A stretch of DNA of 44,714 bases, taken from IMG/VR virus record IMGVR_UViG_3300042869_001314, positions 1 to 44,714 of that record, one strand, 5' to 3'. The position numbers and the translations under genes were made by a program. The first letter of the stretch is position 1; the number at the start of each line of letters is the position of its first letter. Shown here one piece after another: positions 8,074-16,838 of this stretch. Source of the DNA: a virus. The notes under the pieces were generated by a model, which was not told where the DNA came from, did no database searches, and saw only the letters and a program-made list of their open reading frames with translations.

Positions 8074-8802
8074 ATGTATACACCAGATCAATTAACAAAG
8101 ATCGTATTTTTCGATCTAGAAACCGCTCCAGGTTTCGAATCTCTAGACAAATTAGAGGATAGAAATCCTAAAATGGCAGAATTATGGTCTAAAAGATGCG
8201 AATACTTAAGATCTAAATTTGAAGAGAATCGTGATAAGACCGACGAGCTGCTCTATCTTGAAAAAGCCGCCTTACATGCTGAATTTAACAGAATAGTATG
8301 CGCTTCATTTGGGCGTATCACTTTTCAAAACGATCAGCCTAATATGATAGTTAAGAGCTATTGTAGTTCAGACGAATCTGAAGTTATCGAAGGTTTAACT
8401 AAAGTATTTAATAATTTTAGTAAATTAAAATTTTGCGGCCATAACATCAAGAGGTTTGATGTTCCAGTAGCATGCAAAAGAATTATCATTAACGGGCATG
8501 AATTGCCGAAAGGTTTACAAATTTCTGAATTAAAACCTTGGGAAATGCCATTTATCGATACTTCTGAAGTTTGGAGCTTTGGAGCCTGGCAGGAAGGTTT
8601 CACTTCTTTAGAACTATTTGCAACCTGCTTAGGCATTGATACCCCAAAGGATGATATCAGAGGGGAACAAGTCGGAGAAGTTTTTTGGCAAGGAGATCTA
8701 GACCGAATTTCAAATTATTGCGAAAAAGACGTATTTGCAACTGGACAGATCTTATTAAAACTTTCAGGTCTTGACTTAATGTCGGATTATCAGCAGCAAT
8801 GA
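8074..8802 (+). CDS. DEDDy-type 3'-5' exonuclease (PolB exonuclease-like)
   Basis: The 242-residue protein carries the three exonuclease motifs: FFDLET (D14, E16), GHNIKRFDVP (N124, D129) and YCEKDV (Y215, D219). The Tyr in the third motif marks the DEDDy class found in family B polymerase proofreading domains. It is a stand-alone exonuclease with no polymerase domain. The window also contains an exonuclease-bearing polymerase fragment at 25219, so this is an additional enzyme, possibly for repair or recombination. It overlaps the next gene by ATGA. Confidence 0.82.
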   Translation: MYTPDQLTKIVFFDLETAPGFESLDKLEDRNPKMAELWSKRCEYLRSKFEENRDKTDELLYLEKAALHAEFNRIVCASFGRITFQNDQPNMIVKSYCSSDESEVIEGLTKVFNNFSKLKFCGHNIKRFDVPVACKRIIINGHELPKGLQISELKPWEMPFIDTSEVWSFGAWQEGFTSLELFATCLGIDTPKDDIRGEQVGEVFWQGDLDRISNYCEKDVFATGQILLKLSGLDLMSDYQQQ

Positions 8803-9548
8803 TTGAAAAACTAGAATATTTTAAGGATCCTAATTTTATATTTGATCCTGAAGCTCATTCCTATACCTACGTCAACGAGCTAACAAAAAAACCGATTCAG
8901 ATTTTTGAATCGGTTTCTGGATTTATTGATCAATTTAAGCCTCCGTTTCCAGCGGATGTTCATAAATATGTCGCTAAGTCCAGAGGTGTAGATCCTTCTG
9001 TCATTTTAAATGAGTGGAAAATAGCAGGAGACGATGGAAAGAGAATAGGAAGCATCGTTCATGATTGGATCGAAGATTTTTATAAAGGGAAGGATCCAGC
9101 TCTTCCTGATGATAAGGGAGCAATATTAAGGATCAAACAGTTTAAAAAGATATACGCTGAGAAGCTTTTTAAATTTAAATCAATTCGTCAGGAATTAAGA
9201 ATGTTTTCTAGAAAATGGGGAATTGCGGGTACTTTAGACAATCTACTTGAATTAAATGGTAGATATTATGTTGGAGATTATAAAACTAATAAGGATTTTA
9301 AAGACGAAGATCACCCAAAGGGAAAAAATCGCAAGCTACTTCATCCATTTGAAAATCTTTGGCAAAATGATATAACTGGTTATTCTCTGCAAGTTAGTAC
9401 TTATCGTCTAATGCTAGAAGAAGTAGGCTTTAAAACTCACGGGGCATTTTTAATATCAATAGGTCCCGATTCTGCCAAAATCTATAAAGCATTAGATCTG
9501 ACTCAAGAATTAAGATTTCATTTAAATGAGAATAATTACACCTTTTAA
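8799..9548 (+). CDS. PD-(D/E)XK-family nuclease (RecB/Cas4-like)
   Basis: The 249-residue protein has the RecB-type nuclease order. A helix contains GSIVHDW (H88), followed by QELRMF (E132), GIAGTLD (D147), YVGDYKTN (D160, K162) and a final GYSLQVSTYRLML helix. Enzymes of this fold cut DNA ends or flaps. It is coupled to the preceding exonuclease by an ATGA overlap, suggesting a shared DNA-processing role. The promoter for GroEL begins inside its last codons. The specific substrate is unknown. Confidence 0.8.
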   Translation: MIEKLEYFKDPNFIFDPEAHSYTYVNELTKKPIQIFESVSGFIDQFKPPFPADVHKYVAKSRGVDPSVILNEWKIAGDDGKRIGSIVHDWIEDFYKGKDPALPDDKGAILRIKQFKKIYAEKLFKFKSIRQELRMFSRKWGIAGTLDNLLELNGRYYVGDYKTNKDFKDEDHPKGKNRKLLHPFENLWQNDITGYSLQVSTYRLMLEEVGFKTHGAFLISIGPDSAKIYKALDLTQELRFHLNENNYTF

Positions 9549-9574
9549 AACTTAAATCAGATTCACGGTATAAA
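9547..9574 (+). promoter_or_regulatory. Early/middle-type promoter AAAACT-N16-TATAAA
   Basis: AAAACT at 9547-9552, a 16-base spacer and TATAAA at 9569-9574, 17 bases before the GroEL ATG. The next nine bases after AAAACT (TAAATCxGx) are shared with the site at 16792. Confidence 0.6.
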
Positions 9575-9591
9575 ATAGAAAAAATTTATAT

Positions 9592-11211
9592 ATGAATCCT
9601 AGACAAATAACTTTTAGTTCAAAATCAAGAGAAAAATTAAAAAAAGGAGTAGATCAATTAGCTGATTCAGTTAAGGTTACTCTTGGGCCTAAAGGTAGAA
9701 ATGTAGTATTAGGCCGAAAGAATCAATATGCCATCACTAAAGATGGGGTTAGTGTTGCTCGAGAAGTATTTCTAGACGATCCAATCGAAAACCTAGGAGC
9801 CCAGATGGTAAAACAGGTTGCTTCTAATGTAGCGATGTCCGCGGGTGATGGAACTACTACCGCAACAGTATTGGCTCAATCTATATTGACCAGAGGGATC
9901 AAGATGATTGAAGCTGGATTTGATCCAATGGAATTAAAGTCCGGAATCGATAAAACAATAGAGGTGATCAAGGAATACCTTAATTCTATTAGTCTTAAAG
10001 TTGAAGGCGTAGAACAAATCGAACAGATTGCTACCATTTCAGCCAACGGAGATACTAACATCGGTAAAATTATTGCAAATGCAATGTCAGAGGTTGGATT
10101 TGACGGCGTTATTACTATTGATGATAGTAAAACTCACGAAACCTATTTGCAGACCGTAAAAGGAATGCAATTTAATTCTGGATACCTTTCTCCCTACTTC
10201 ATCAACAGCCTTTCTAAGATGGAAGCTCAATTAGAAGACGTTCTTATTTTTATATACGACGGTAAAATCAAAGGATTGAAAGGTCTAATTAACGTACTCG
10301 ACTATACATCTGCTCAAAAGAGACCTCTTTTAATTATCTCAAATAGTATCGAAGGAGACGCTCTTCAAGCGTTAATCATTAATAAGAGTAATGGTATCAT
10401 TGACGTCTCAGCTGTTAATTCGCCCGGACATGGTCAATTAAGATCTGAGCAATTAAAGGACATCGCAACTGTAGTTGGAGCAACCATACTTTCAGAAATA
10501 GAAGGACAAGACATCTCAAACCTTAATCCTCAATCTATTCCAGCTATCTTAGGATCAGCTGAACGGGTTGTGATTACGGAATCAGACACTACAATTATCA
10601 ATGGAAATGGATCTAAAGACGCAGTCGAAGATCGAGTTTCAGATCTTAAACTACAGATTGAAAATTTAGAAAATGAATCTGAAAAATTAATTGCTAAAGA
10701 ACGCCTTTCTAAATTAGACGGTGGAGTTGCAATCATCAGAATTGGAGCTTATACTGAAGTTGAATTAAAAGAAAAGAAAGACCGCGTTGAAGACGCCTTA
10801 GCTGCTACTAAAGCTGCAGTAGAAGAAGGAATTCTTCCAGGCGGTGGAATTGCTCTCTTTAGAGCCTCGAATTCAGAATATGTTCAACTTGAGCTTTCTA
10901 AACTGGAATTAAAAGAAGGAGAAAAAATAGGATCAGAAATCTTATTAGGGGCTTGCCAATCTCCTTTCATCACAATATTAACTAACGCAGGATTAAATCA
11001 TGAAGTTATTTCTAGAGATCTAATGGAATCTGAATATTCGTTTGGATATGATTCTAGAGAAAATAGATTTATAGACATGATTGAAGCTGGAATCATAGAT
11101 CCTGCTAAAGTTACTCGAACTGCTATCGAAAATGCATCATCAATATCAGGTTTAATGATAACGACCGAATGCGTTTTGATAGAAAAGTCAGATTCTAAAT
11201 CTGATCAGTAA
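9592..11211 (+). CDS. groL: GroEL-type chaperonin
   Basis: This is a complete 539-residue group I chaperonin. The N-terminal nucleotide site reads VTLGPKGRNVVL, with SAGDGTTTATVLAQ (D86) corresponding to the E. coli D87 region. The apical domain runs through SPYFIN and the central domain ends with VEDALAATKAAVEEGILPGGG. The C-terminal Gly-Gly-Met repeats of many bacterial GroELs are absent. T4 brings only a cochaperonin, gp31, for capsid folding. Here a matching GroES is at 19723. The gene has its own promoter and a hairpin terminator, so it is transcribed as a single unit. Confidence 0.96.
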   Translation: MNPRQITFSSKSREKLKKGVDQLADSVKVTLGPKGRNVVLGRKNQYAITKDGVSVAREVFLDDPIENLGAQMVKQVASNVAMSAGDGTTTATVLAQSILTRGIKMIEAGFDPMELKSGIDKTIEVIKEYLNSISLKVEGVEQIEQIATISANGDTNIGKIIANAMSEVGFDGVITIDDSKTHETYLQTVKGMQFNSGYLSPYFINSLSKMEAQLEDVLIFIYDGKIKGLKGLINVLDYTSAQKRPLLIISNSIEGDALQALIINKSNGIIDVSAVNSPGHGQLRSEQLKDIATVVGATILSEIEGQDISNLNPQSIPAILGSAERVVITESDTTIINGNGSKDAVEDRVSDLKLQIENLENESEKLIAKERLSKLDGGVAIIRIGAYTEVELKEKKDRVEDALAATKAAVEEGILPGGGIALFRASNSEYVQLELSKLELKEGEKIGSEILLGACQSPFITILTNAGLNHEVISRDLMESEYSFGYDSRENRFIDMIEAGIIDPAKVTRTAIENASSISGLMITTECVLIEKSDSKSDQ

Positions 11212-11237
11212 TTCTCTAAGTTATATTTTTTTGAGAA

Positions 11238-11266
11238 AGAGTCTAATTTAATTAGGCTCTTTTTTT
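11238..11266 (+). terminator. Rho-independent terminator after groEL
   Basis: An 11-base-pair stem with one G-T pair (AGAGTCTAATT / AATTAGGCTCT), almost no loop, followed by seven T. Confidence 0.85.
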
Positions 11267-11276
11267 GTTAAAAATA

Positions 11277-11304
11277 AAAACCTAATTTAAAATCAAAGTA
11301 TAAA
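11277..11304 (+). promoter_or_regulatory. Early/middle-type promoter AAAACC-N16-TATAAA
   Basis: AAAACC at 11277-11282, a 16-base spacer and TATAAA at 11299-11304, directly after the groEL terminator and 18 bases before the S1-repeat gene. Confidence 0.6.
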
Positions 11305-11322
11305 TCTATATAAATATAAAAT

Positions 11323-12507
11323 ATGAAAGAATTTATTGCTGATGCTGCCAACGCTGACGTCTTTGAAACCGCAGGTAAATACAATAATCAAATTAAATTA
11401 AGTGAACACGATAAAAAATCTGGAGTAAAGATTTATTGCATGGAGCCTTACGCTCAAGAGATGTATGACCGTTTATCTGCTTACGAAAAAGGAACAGGAA
11501 GAGATATAAGCCAGAATAAAGATCTTTCAGTAGATACAATATACGAAGTTTTTCCTACTAAAATTGATTTTGAAAACAAATACATTTTAGCTGAAGAAGT
11601 AAATTCTAAAATAGAAATAGTTGTTCCATTTAAAGAATTTTCTAGATCTATTGATGATCTTGTTAATAGATCTTTGGATAGATTTATAGTGATGCTTTAC
11701 AAATCCGATGCCAGTGGAGAATTTTTAGCCTCTGAAAAGAAATGTACAGCAATCAACTACAGAAATGAACTTAATGAACATTATTCTAGTAATACATGGT
11801 TCCCAGTTCAAATTAAAAAATTGATCAAAGGAGGATACTTAGCTCTTTATAAAGATACGATCGAATGCTTTATTCCAGGTTCGCATGCAGCAGCTAACGT
11901 TATTTCTAATTTCTCAGATCTTTTAAATACCACTATCAATGTGATGGTAGATAATTACGATTCAACCAACGATCTTTTTATTCTATCGTATAAGAAATAC
12001 ATCAAGCAATCAATGCCTGCTATGGTTACTGAATTAAAATTTGGTGAAAGATATACAGGTACTCTTACCACTAAACCTTATGATTTTGGAATATTTGTAG
12101 AGTTCAACAATTATTATACGGGATTGATCCATGCTTCTGAATTTAAAGATTACAATTCAATTAAATCAAGCTTTAAAGCTGGAGATAAAATAGACTTCTA
12201 TGTTAAGAATGTAACAAGTAAAGGAAAAGAATATCGAATTGTTTTAACCTTAAATCCTGACGAAATAGATCCTGAAAAATTAGAATGGGACAGACTTAGA
12301 GCAAAAACTGAAAATCAAAGTTTTGAATACGAAGTAGACTCTAAAAATAATTCTATTAAAATTTATATTGATGGATCTTTTTATGAAGTTACTTTAAAAA
12401 GAAAAGATTTAGAAGCAAATATCAATAAATACCCTAAAGTTAGAGTCTCTAAGGTAGACCCAATTAACAAAAAATTGAAGTTTGAATTTATAGAATCTCA
12501 ATCCTAA
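11323..12507 (+). CDS. Protein with tandem S1/OB-like RNA-binding repeats
   Basis: The 394-residue protein contains one clear S1 domain at residues about 236-312 (LKFGERYTGTLT, FGIFVEF, YTGLIHASEF, FKAGDKIDFYVKNV). Segments at about 68-128, 158-228 and 325-392 show a similar strand pattern and look like diverged repeats. This recalls ribosomal protein S1, which recruits mRNA to the ribosome. The gene has its own promoter and terminator. A role in translation or RNA handling is inferred. Polynucleotide phosphorylase, NusA and RNase E carry single S1 domains, but none of their other domains is present here. Confidence 0.7.
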   Translation: MKEFIADAANADVFETAGKYNNQIKLSEHDKKSGVKIYCMEPYAQEMYDRLSAYEKGTGRDISQNKDLSVDTIYEVFPTKIDFENKYILAEEVNSKIEIVVPFKEFSRSIDDLVNRSLDRFIVMLYKSDASGEFLASEKKCTAINYRNELNEHYSSNTWFPVQIKKLIKGGYLALYKDTIECFIPGSHAAANVISNFSDLLNTTINVMVDNYDSTNDLFILSYKKYIKQSMPAMVTELKFGERYTGTLTTKPYDFGIFVEFNNYYTGLIHASEFKDYNSIKSSFKAGDKIDFYVKNVTSKGKEYRIVLTLNPDEIDPEKLEWDRLRAKTENQSFEYEVDSKNNSIKIYIDGSFYEVTLKRKDLEANINKYPKVRVSKVDPINKKLKFEFIESQS

Positions 12508-12521
12508 TTTCTGAACCTCAT

Positions 12522-12529
12522 ATAAATAA
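12522..12529 (+). promoter_or_regulatory. Late-type motif followed closely by a terminator
   Basis: ATAAATAA (within TATAAATAAA) lies only about 42 bases before a strong hairpin terminator and is not placed before a normal gene. A 17-codon frame (MMIVDLNSSQ...) starts at 12535 and ends at 12588, inside the hairpin. It may produce a short late RNA or be a chance match. Confidence 0.35.
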
Positions 12530-12570
12530 ATTATATGATGATCGTCGACTTAAATAGTTCTCAAATGATA

Positions 12571-12599
12571 AACCGCCTCTTAACTTAAGGCGGTTTTTT
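12571..12599 (+). terminator. Rho-independent terminator after the S1-repeat gene
   Basis: Stem AACCGCCT / AGGCGGTT with a 9-base loop and a run of T. Confidence 0.85.
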
Positions 12600-12620
12600 A
12601 AACCAAAAAATTAAAGATTT

Positions 12621-13616
12621 ATGCCAAATTTATTTGAAAATAGGATTTCCTATAAACCGTTTGAGTACCCCGAATATGATTTAGAAGGTTGGATGCCTCA
12701 GTCCCAAGCCCATTGGCTTCATACTGAAATTTCAATGCAGGGAGATATTAAAGATTGGAATGAAAACCTTTCTGAATCTGAAAAAAATCTAGTAGGAAAT
12801 ATTCTTTTAGGTTTTGCTCAAACTGAGTGCGCAGTTTCTGATTACTGGACTACTCAAGTTACGAAGTGGTTTCCTAAACATGAAATTAAAGAGATGGCAA
12901 TGGCTTTTGGATATTTTGAAACGATACATGCTAGAGCATATTCGTATTTAAATGAAACTCTAGGCCTTGAAAACTTTGAAGCATTTTTACATGAGCCTAC
13001 TACCTCAGCTAAATTTGAATTTTTAACTCAAACCAAGGGAGAATATTCATATACTGATCTCTCAGAATCAGCTGCAGCAAGATCTGAAGTTGCTAGATCT
13101 CTAGCCATATTTTCAGCTTTTGCTGAAGGAGTATCTCTCTATAGTTCCTTTGCTGTTCTATATTCATTCCAATTAAGAAACCTTCTTAAAGGAATAGGTC
13201 AACAGATGAAATGGTCAGTTCGAGATGAATCCTTACATTCTAGAATGGGATGTTCTCTATTCAGACATATGTGCATAGAGTATCCTGAATTAAAGGATCA
13301 GGTGCAATCCCAAGTTGAAGACGCTGCTCGACTTATGGTTCAGATGGAACTAAATTTTATCGATAAGATGTTTGAAATGGGAGATCTTGAAAATCTTAAA
13401 AGAGATGATCTGAAGAATTTCATACTTAGACGAGCAAATGAAAAACTAGATGAATTAGGATACTCTTCAATTTTTGAATACGATGTAGAATCCGCAAATG
13501 AGCTAGATTGGTTTTATCATCTTACAGGCGGCGTAACTCACACGGATTTCTTTGCTATCCGTCCGACTGATTACGCTAAAGCAGGAGAAGGTGATGACTG
13601 GGACGATATATTTTAA
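12621..13616 (+). CDS. nrdB: Class I ribonucleotide reductase small (beta) subunit
   Basis: The 331-residue protein carries the di-metal site of class I small subunits: E69 (AQTECAVSDYW), E100 and H103 (FETIHARAY), E169 (AEGVSLYSS), E203 and H206 (RDESLH). Y107 is four residues after H103, the position of the E. coli radical Tyr122. The first ligand, Asp84 in E. coli, is Glu here. The C-terminal tail GDDWDDIF is the expected docking peptide for NrdA. It is placed directly before nrdA, the reverse of the usual order, with a 17-base gap. No AAAACY promoter was seen upstream. Confidence 0.95.
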   Translation: MPNLFENRISYKPFEYPEYDLEGWMPQSQAHWLHTEISMQGDIKDWNENLSESEKNLVGNILLGFAQTECAVSDYWTTQVTKWFPKHEIKEMAMAFGYFETIHARAYSYLNETLGLENFEAFLHEPTTSAKFEFLTQTKGEYSYTDLSESAAARSEVARSLAIFSAFAEGVSLYSSFAVLYSFQLRNLLKGIGQQMKWSVRDESLHSRMGCSLFRHMCIEYPELKDQVQSQVEDAARLMVQMELNFIDKMFEMGDLENLKRDDLKNFILRRANEKLDELGYSSIFEYDVESANELDWFYHLTGGVTHTDFFAIRPTDYAKAGEGDDWDDIF

Positions 13617-13633
13617 ATCATAAAATAATAAAA

Positions 13634-15466
13634 ATGGAAGATCAAGAACAAGGAATGCTCAGAGAGAGCAATATTAAAGAAATTAAAAAAACACTAGATC
13701 AATTAGGTTGGAAATCAGGAGTAGATCTTCCTGAATGGGGATGCACTGAAGTGTATATTAAAACTATAAGTAAAGGCTACTTACTCCAAGGGGAAACTCC
13801 AAAAGATGCATATTGGAGAGTTAGCACCACCGTTGCTCGTCGATTGAGGAGACCTGATCTAGCTTCTAAGTTCTTTGATTATATTTGGAGAGGCTGGCTA
13901 TGTTTAGCTACTCCAGTTTTATCTAATACTGGAACCGAAAGAGGGTTGCCGATTAGCTGTTTTGGAATAGACGTTGCTGACTCAATTGCAGATATTGGTA
14001 GTAAAAATCTAGAAATGATGCTTCTAGCTAAGCATGGAGGTGGAGTAGGAATCTGTATAAATCAGATTCGTCCAGCCGGCTCACCTATCACAGGAAATGG
14101 AACTTCAGACGGCGTTGTCCCATTTATTAAAATGTATGATTCAACAATTCTTGCTACAAATCAAGGATCAGTAAGAAGAGGAGCAGCTAGCGTAAATATA
14201 AATATTGAACATTCTGATTTTTGGGAATGGCTTGAAATCAGAGAACCTAAAGGAGACATTAATCGTCAGTGTCTTAATATGCACCAATGTGTTATTGTCT
14301 CAGATAAATTCATGAGAAGATTGGAACAAGGAGATGACGATGCTAGACAAAGATGGTCAGCTCTTTTGAAAAAGCGTAGACAGACTGGCGAACCATATAT
14401 CATGTACAAAGGCAATGTTAATAAGCAGAATCCTGACGCCTATAAACAAAACGGATTAAAGGTATATATGACTAACATTTGTAGTGAAATAACTCTACAT
14501 ACTGACGAATCTCATTCATTTGTTTGCTGCCTTTCTTCTTTAAATCTAGCTAAGTATGATGAGTGGAAAGACACTGATCTTATTTACACTGCTACCCTGT
14601 TTCTAGACGGGGTATTAGAGGAATTTATTCAAAAAGCAAAAGGAATGAGAGGCTTTGAAAATTCAGTAAGATCAGCCGAAAAAGGCAGAGCATTAGGTTT
14701 AGGAGTTTTAGGTTGGCACACGTATTTACAGGAAAGAGGAATTCCATTTGAAGGTCTTTTTGCTCAATATGAAACTCGAAAAATATTTTCTCAAATGAAA
14801 GTAGAATCTGAAAGAGCTTCTAGAGACCTTGCTGAACAGTTTGGAGAGCCACTCTGGTGTTCCGGAACTGGAATGAGAAACACTCACCTTAGAGCGATAG
14901 CCCCAACTGTTTCAAATTCTAAATTAGCCGGAAACGTGTCAGCCGGTATTGAACCTTGGCCTTCAAATGTTTGGACCGAACAGTCAGCTAAAGGAACTTT
15001 TATTAGAACTAACCCAACTCTTGAAAAATATCTTAAGAAAATTAAGAAAAACACTAAAGAAGTCTGGGATAAAATCTTAGCAGACGGTGGATCAGTGCAA
15101 GATCTAGATTTTCTAGATGAATGGTGGTTCCTTAACGGTGCTCTAATTGGAATAGAAAAATGGAATGAGTTTACCGACTACCAAAAGGAAGAATGCGTAG
15201 GGTTTAAAGAAATATTTAAAACCTTTAAAGAACTAAATCAGCTAGACCTGATTAAACAGGCTGGAATCAGACAACAATATATAGATCAATCGGTATCCCT
15301 TAATCTTGCATTTCCAAAAGAGGCTTCTCCAAAATGGATCAATCAAGTTCATCTTGAGGCTTGGAAACTAGGAATCAAAACCCTATACTATATGAGAACT
15401 GAATCGGTTCTTAGAGGAGATATTGCTAAAGCTGCAATGGTAGATTGCGTTTCATGTGACGGATAA
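13634..15466 (+). CDS. nrdA: Class I ribonucleotide reductase large (alpha) subunit
   Basis: The 610-residue catalytic subunit reduces ribonucleotides to deoxyribonucleotides with NrdB. Visible active-site residues are C109 (LPISCFG), N281, C283 and E285 (TNICSEI), C298/C299 (FVCCLSSLNL) and the YY pair in TLYYMRTES. The C-terminal CVSC (605-608) is the redox pair recharged by a glutaredoxin or thioredoxin. It is much shorter than T4 NrdA (754 residues). The N-terminal ATP-cone is absent, so dATP overall inhibition is probably lost. A perfect hairpin terminator follows. Confidence 0.96.
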   Translation: MEDQEQGMLRESNIKEIKKTLDQLGWKSGVDLPEWGCTEVYIKTISKGYLLQGETPKDAYWRVSTTVARRLRRPDLASKFFDYIWRGWLCLATPVLSNTGTERGLPISCFGIDVADSIADIGSKNLEMMLLAKHGGGVGICINQIRPAGSPITGNGTSDGVVPFIKMYDSTILATNQGSVRRGAASVNINIEHSDFWEWLEIREPKGDINRQCLNMHQCVIVSDKFMRRLEQGDDDARQRWSALLKKRRQTGEPYIMYKGNVNKQNPDAYKQNGLKVYMTNICSEITLHTDESHSFVCCLSSLNLAKYDEWKDTDLIYTATLFLDGVLEEFIQKAKGMRGFENSVRSAEKGRALGLGVLGWHTYLQERGIPFEGLFAQYETRKIFSQMKVESERASRDLAEQFGEPLWCSGTGMRNTHLRAIAPTVSNSKLAGNVSAGIEPWPSNVWTEQSAKGTFIRTNPTLEKYLKKIKKNTKEVWDKILADGGSVQDLDFLDEWWFLNGALIGIEKWNEFTDYQKEECVGFKEIFKTFKELNQLDLIKQAGIRQQYIDQSVSLNLAFPKEASPKWINQVHLEAWKLGIKTLYYMRTESVLRGDIAKAAMVDCVSCDG

Positions 15467-15487
15467 TATCTGACTAAAATATAAATC

Positions 15488-15516
15488 AAAGGCCTTTATT
15501 TAATAAAGGCCTTTTT
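15488..15516 (+). terminator. Rho-independent terminator after nrdA
   Basis: A 13-base-pair perfect stem (AAAGGCCTTTATT and its complement, two-base loop) followed by T. A late promoter motif lies immediately after it. Confidence 0.88.
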
Positions 15517-15523
15517 GGTTTAA

Positions 15524-15531
15524 ATAAATAA
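15524..15531 (+). promoter_or_regulatory. Late-type promoter motif ATAAATAA
   Basis: Located 18 bases before the ATG at 15550 and just past the nrdA terminator. This marks a late unit among early genes on the plus strand. Confidence 0.6.
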
Positions 15532-15549
15532 TAAAAATAAAGGTTTTAA

Positions 15550-16047
15550 ATGTCTAAACATCTTAAATACTTAAAAAATTATTCAAAATATCTTGTAGAA
15601 CAAGATATGGGAATGCCCGCTGATCCGGCGGCAGCTGGAGCCCCGCCGCCTCAGATTAAATATAATTTCATATTTATACCCGACGGAGAAAAAGGAAGTA
15701 AAAAATATCCAGACGGCAGCTCATATGAAATTTTTCCATCTTATGAAATTGCTGAAACTGACCTGGATAAATGGTTAGATTCTAACATCGTTTCATCAAA
15801 GGAAAAAGAATTAGCAGACAGCGCAATAAAAGTCAAAAAAACAAGTCTAAAGGACTTTATTTCTGGAAAAAAAGATAAAATATCCCCAGAAGATATCGGA
15901 TTCATTGAAAAATTTAAAAATTCAGTTTCAACCGATATGAAAGGAACCAAAAAAGATGATATTGAAGTAATATTTTCACAAAGCAATGGAACTCCTTATA
16001 CAAATGATCTTGACGTGACTTTCATAATAATTCCAAAAAAGAAATGA
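15550..16047 (+). CDS. Unknown late protein with capsid-targeting-like N-terminus
   Basis: The 165-residue protein begins MSKHLKYLKNYSKYLVE, an aromatic/Lys-rich leader ending in L-V-E, the form cut by the T4-type prohead protease. A Pro/Ala-rich linker follows (ADPAAAGAPPPQ), then an alpha/beta domain of unknown family. It is transcribed from its own late-type promoter and overlaps the metalloprotease-like gene by ATGA, so the two form a late operon. The linker between leader and domain fits a cleaved and packaged cargo protein, but this is inference. Confidence 0.65.
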   Translation: MSKHLKYLKNYSKYLVEQDMGMPADPAAAGAPPPQIKYNFIFIPDGEKGSKKYPDGSSYEIFPSYEIAETDLDKWLDSNIVSSKEKELADSAIKVKKTSLKDFISGKKDKISPEDIGFIEKFKNSVSTDMKGTKKDDIEVIFSQSNGTPYTNDLDVTFIIIPKKK

Positions 16048-16793
16048 TAAAATCTTTTACTGAACATTTATATGAAAACCACGATGAACTCAATGACCTT
16101 ATTCTAAAGTTATCAAGTTCATTTATCTTTTGTTGCGAAAATACAAAAACAGAGGGAGAATATCGAAGAATAAATGGAATCCATATAGAGGACCCATATA
16201 CGTTTGACGCTGAATTCATTATTAAAAAAGAATCCGACCCTAATTTTAAAGAGGACGAGCACTTTCATAAATTAAGTTGGGAAGAATTAAATTTTGATCA
16301 ATATGGATTTGCCATAGATGCTCGAATGAAAATAGATAAAAAGGATACACTTGTTCCTAAAATAATTGTCATTTGTATTATTGACCCTAATCGAGAGCCT
16401 GAATGTTATCAAGAATTACAATACCGATTAACTGACATATTTGCACACGAGATAAATCATCTCGATCAGGTAGGATGGAATCGTAAACCATTCAACACTC
16501 GACCCACCTCAGGACTAGAGAGGCAATCTGCCAAACGGTCTCATTTATACTTTAAGCTGCAGGATGAAGTTGAATCCATGGTTGAAGGAATGTATACTCG
16601 ATCAAAGAAACAGAATGTTGCAATTGACTCAGTTTTTATGAAATACCTTAATCCATTTATAAAATCTAAAAGGATATCGGTTGACGAGTGTCTAGAAGTT
16701 TTAAATATCTGGATAAAATATACTTTAGAAAATTTTCCCGACTCTAAATTTTCAAACAATGAAAAAATAAGATCAATCATTAATTCCATTTAA
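16044..16793 (+). CDS. Zinc-metalloprotease-like protein with capsid-targeting-like N-terminus
   Basis: The 249-residue protein contains DIFAHEINHLDQ, an HExxH zinc-protease motif (H135, E136, H139). Acidic residues downstream (DEVESMVEGMY) could supply the third zinc ligand, as in gluzincins. The N-terminus MIKSFTEHLYE ends in L-Y-E and matches the shared leader of other late proteins here. The gene overlaps the preceding late gene by ATGA. The peptidase family cannot be named. Neighbours suggest it is made late and may be packaged in the head. A purely structural role with a chance HExxH is possible. Confidence 0.65.
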   Translation: MIKSFTEHLYENHDELNDLILKLSSSFIFCCENTKTEGEYRRINGIHIEDPYTFDAEFIIKKESDPNFKEDEHFHKLSWEELNFDQYGFAIDARMKIDKKDTLVPKIIVICIIDPNREPECYQELQYRLTDIFAHEINHLDQVGWNRKPFNTRPTSGLERQSAKRSHLYFKLQDEVESMVEGMYTRSKKQNVAIDSVFMKYLNPFIKSKRISVDECLEVLNIWIKYTLENFPDSKFSNNEKIRSIINSI

Positions 16794-16820
16794 AACTTAA
16801 ATCTGTTTTTGCTGTATAAT
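16792..16820 (+). promoter_or_regulatory. Early/middle-type promoter AAAACT-N17-TATAAT
   Basis: AAAACT at 16792-16797 overlaps the stop codon of the metalloprotease-like gene. TATAAT is at 16815-16820, 18 bases before the Hc1-like ATG. Confidence 0.6.
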
Positions 16821-16838
16821 ATTTAAAAAGTTAAAAAC

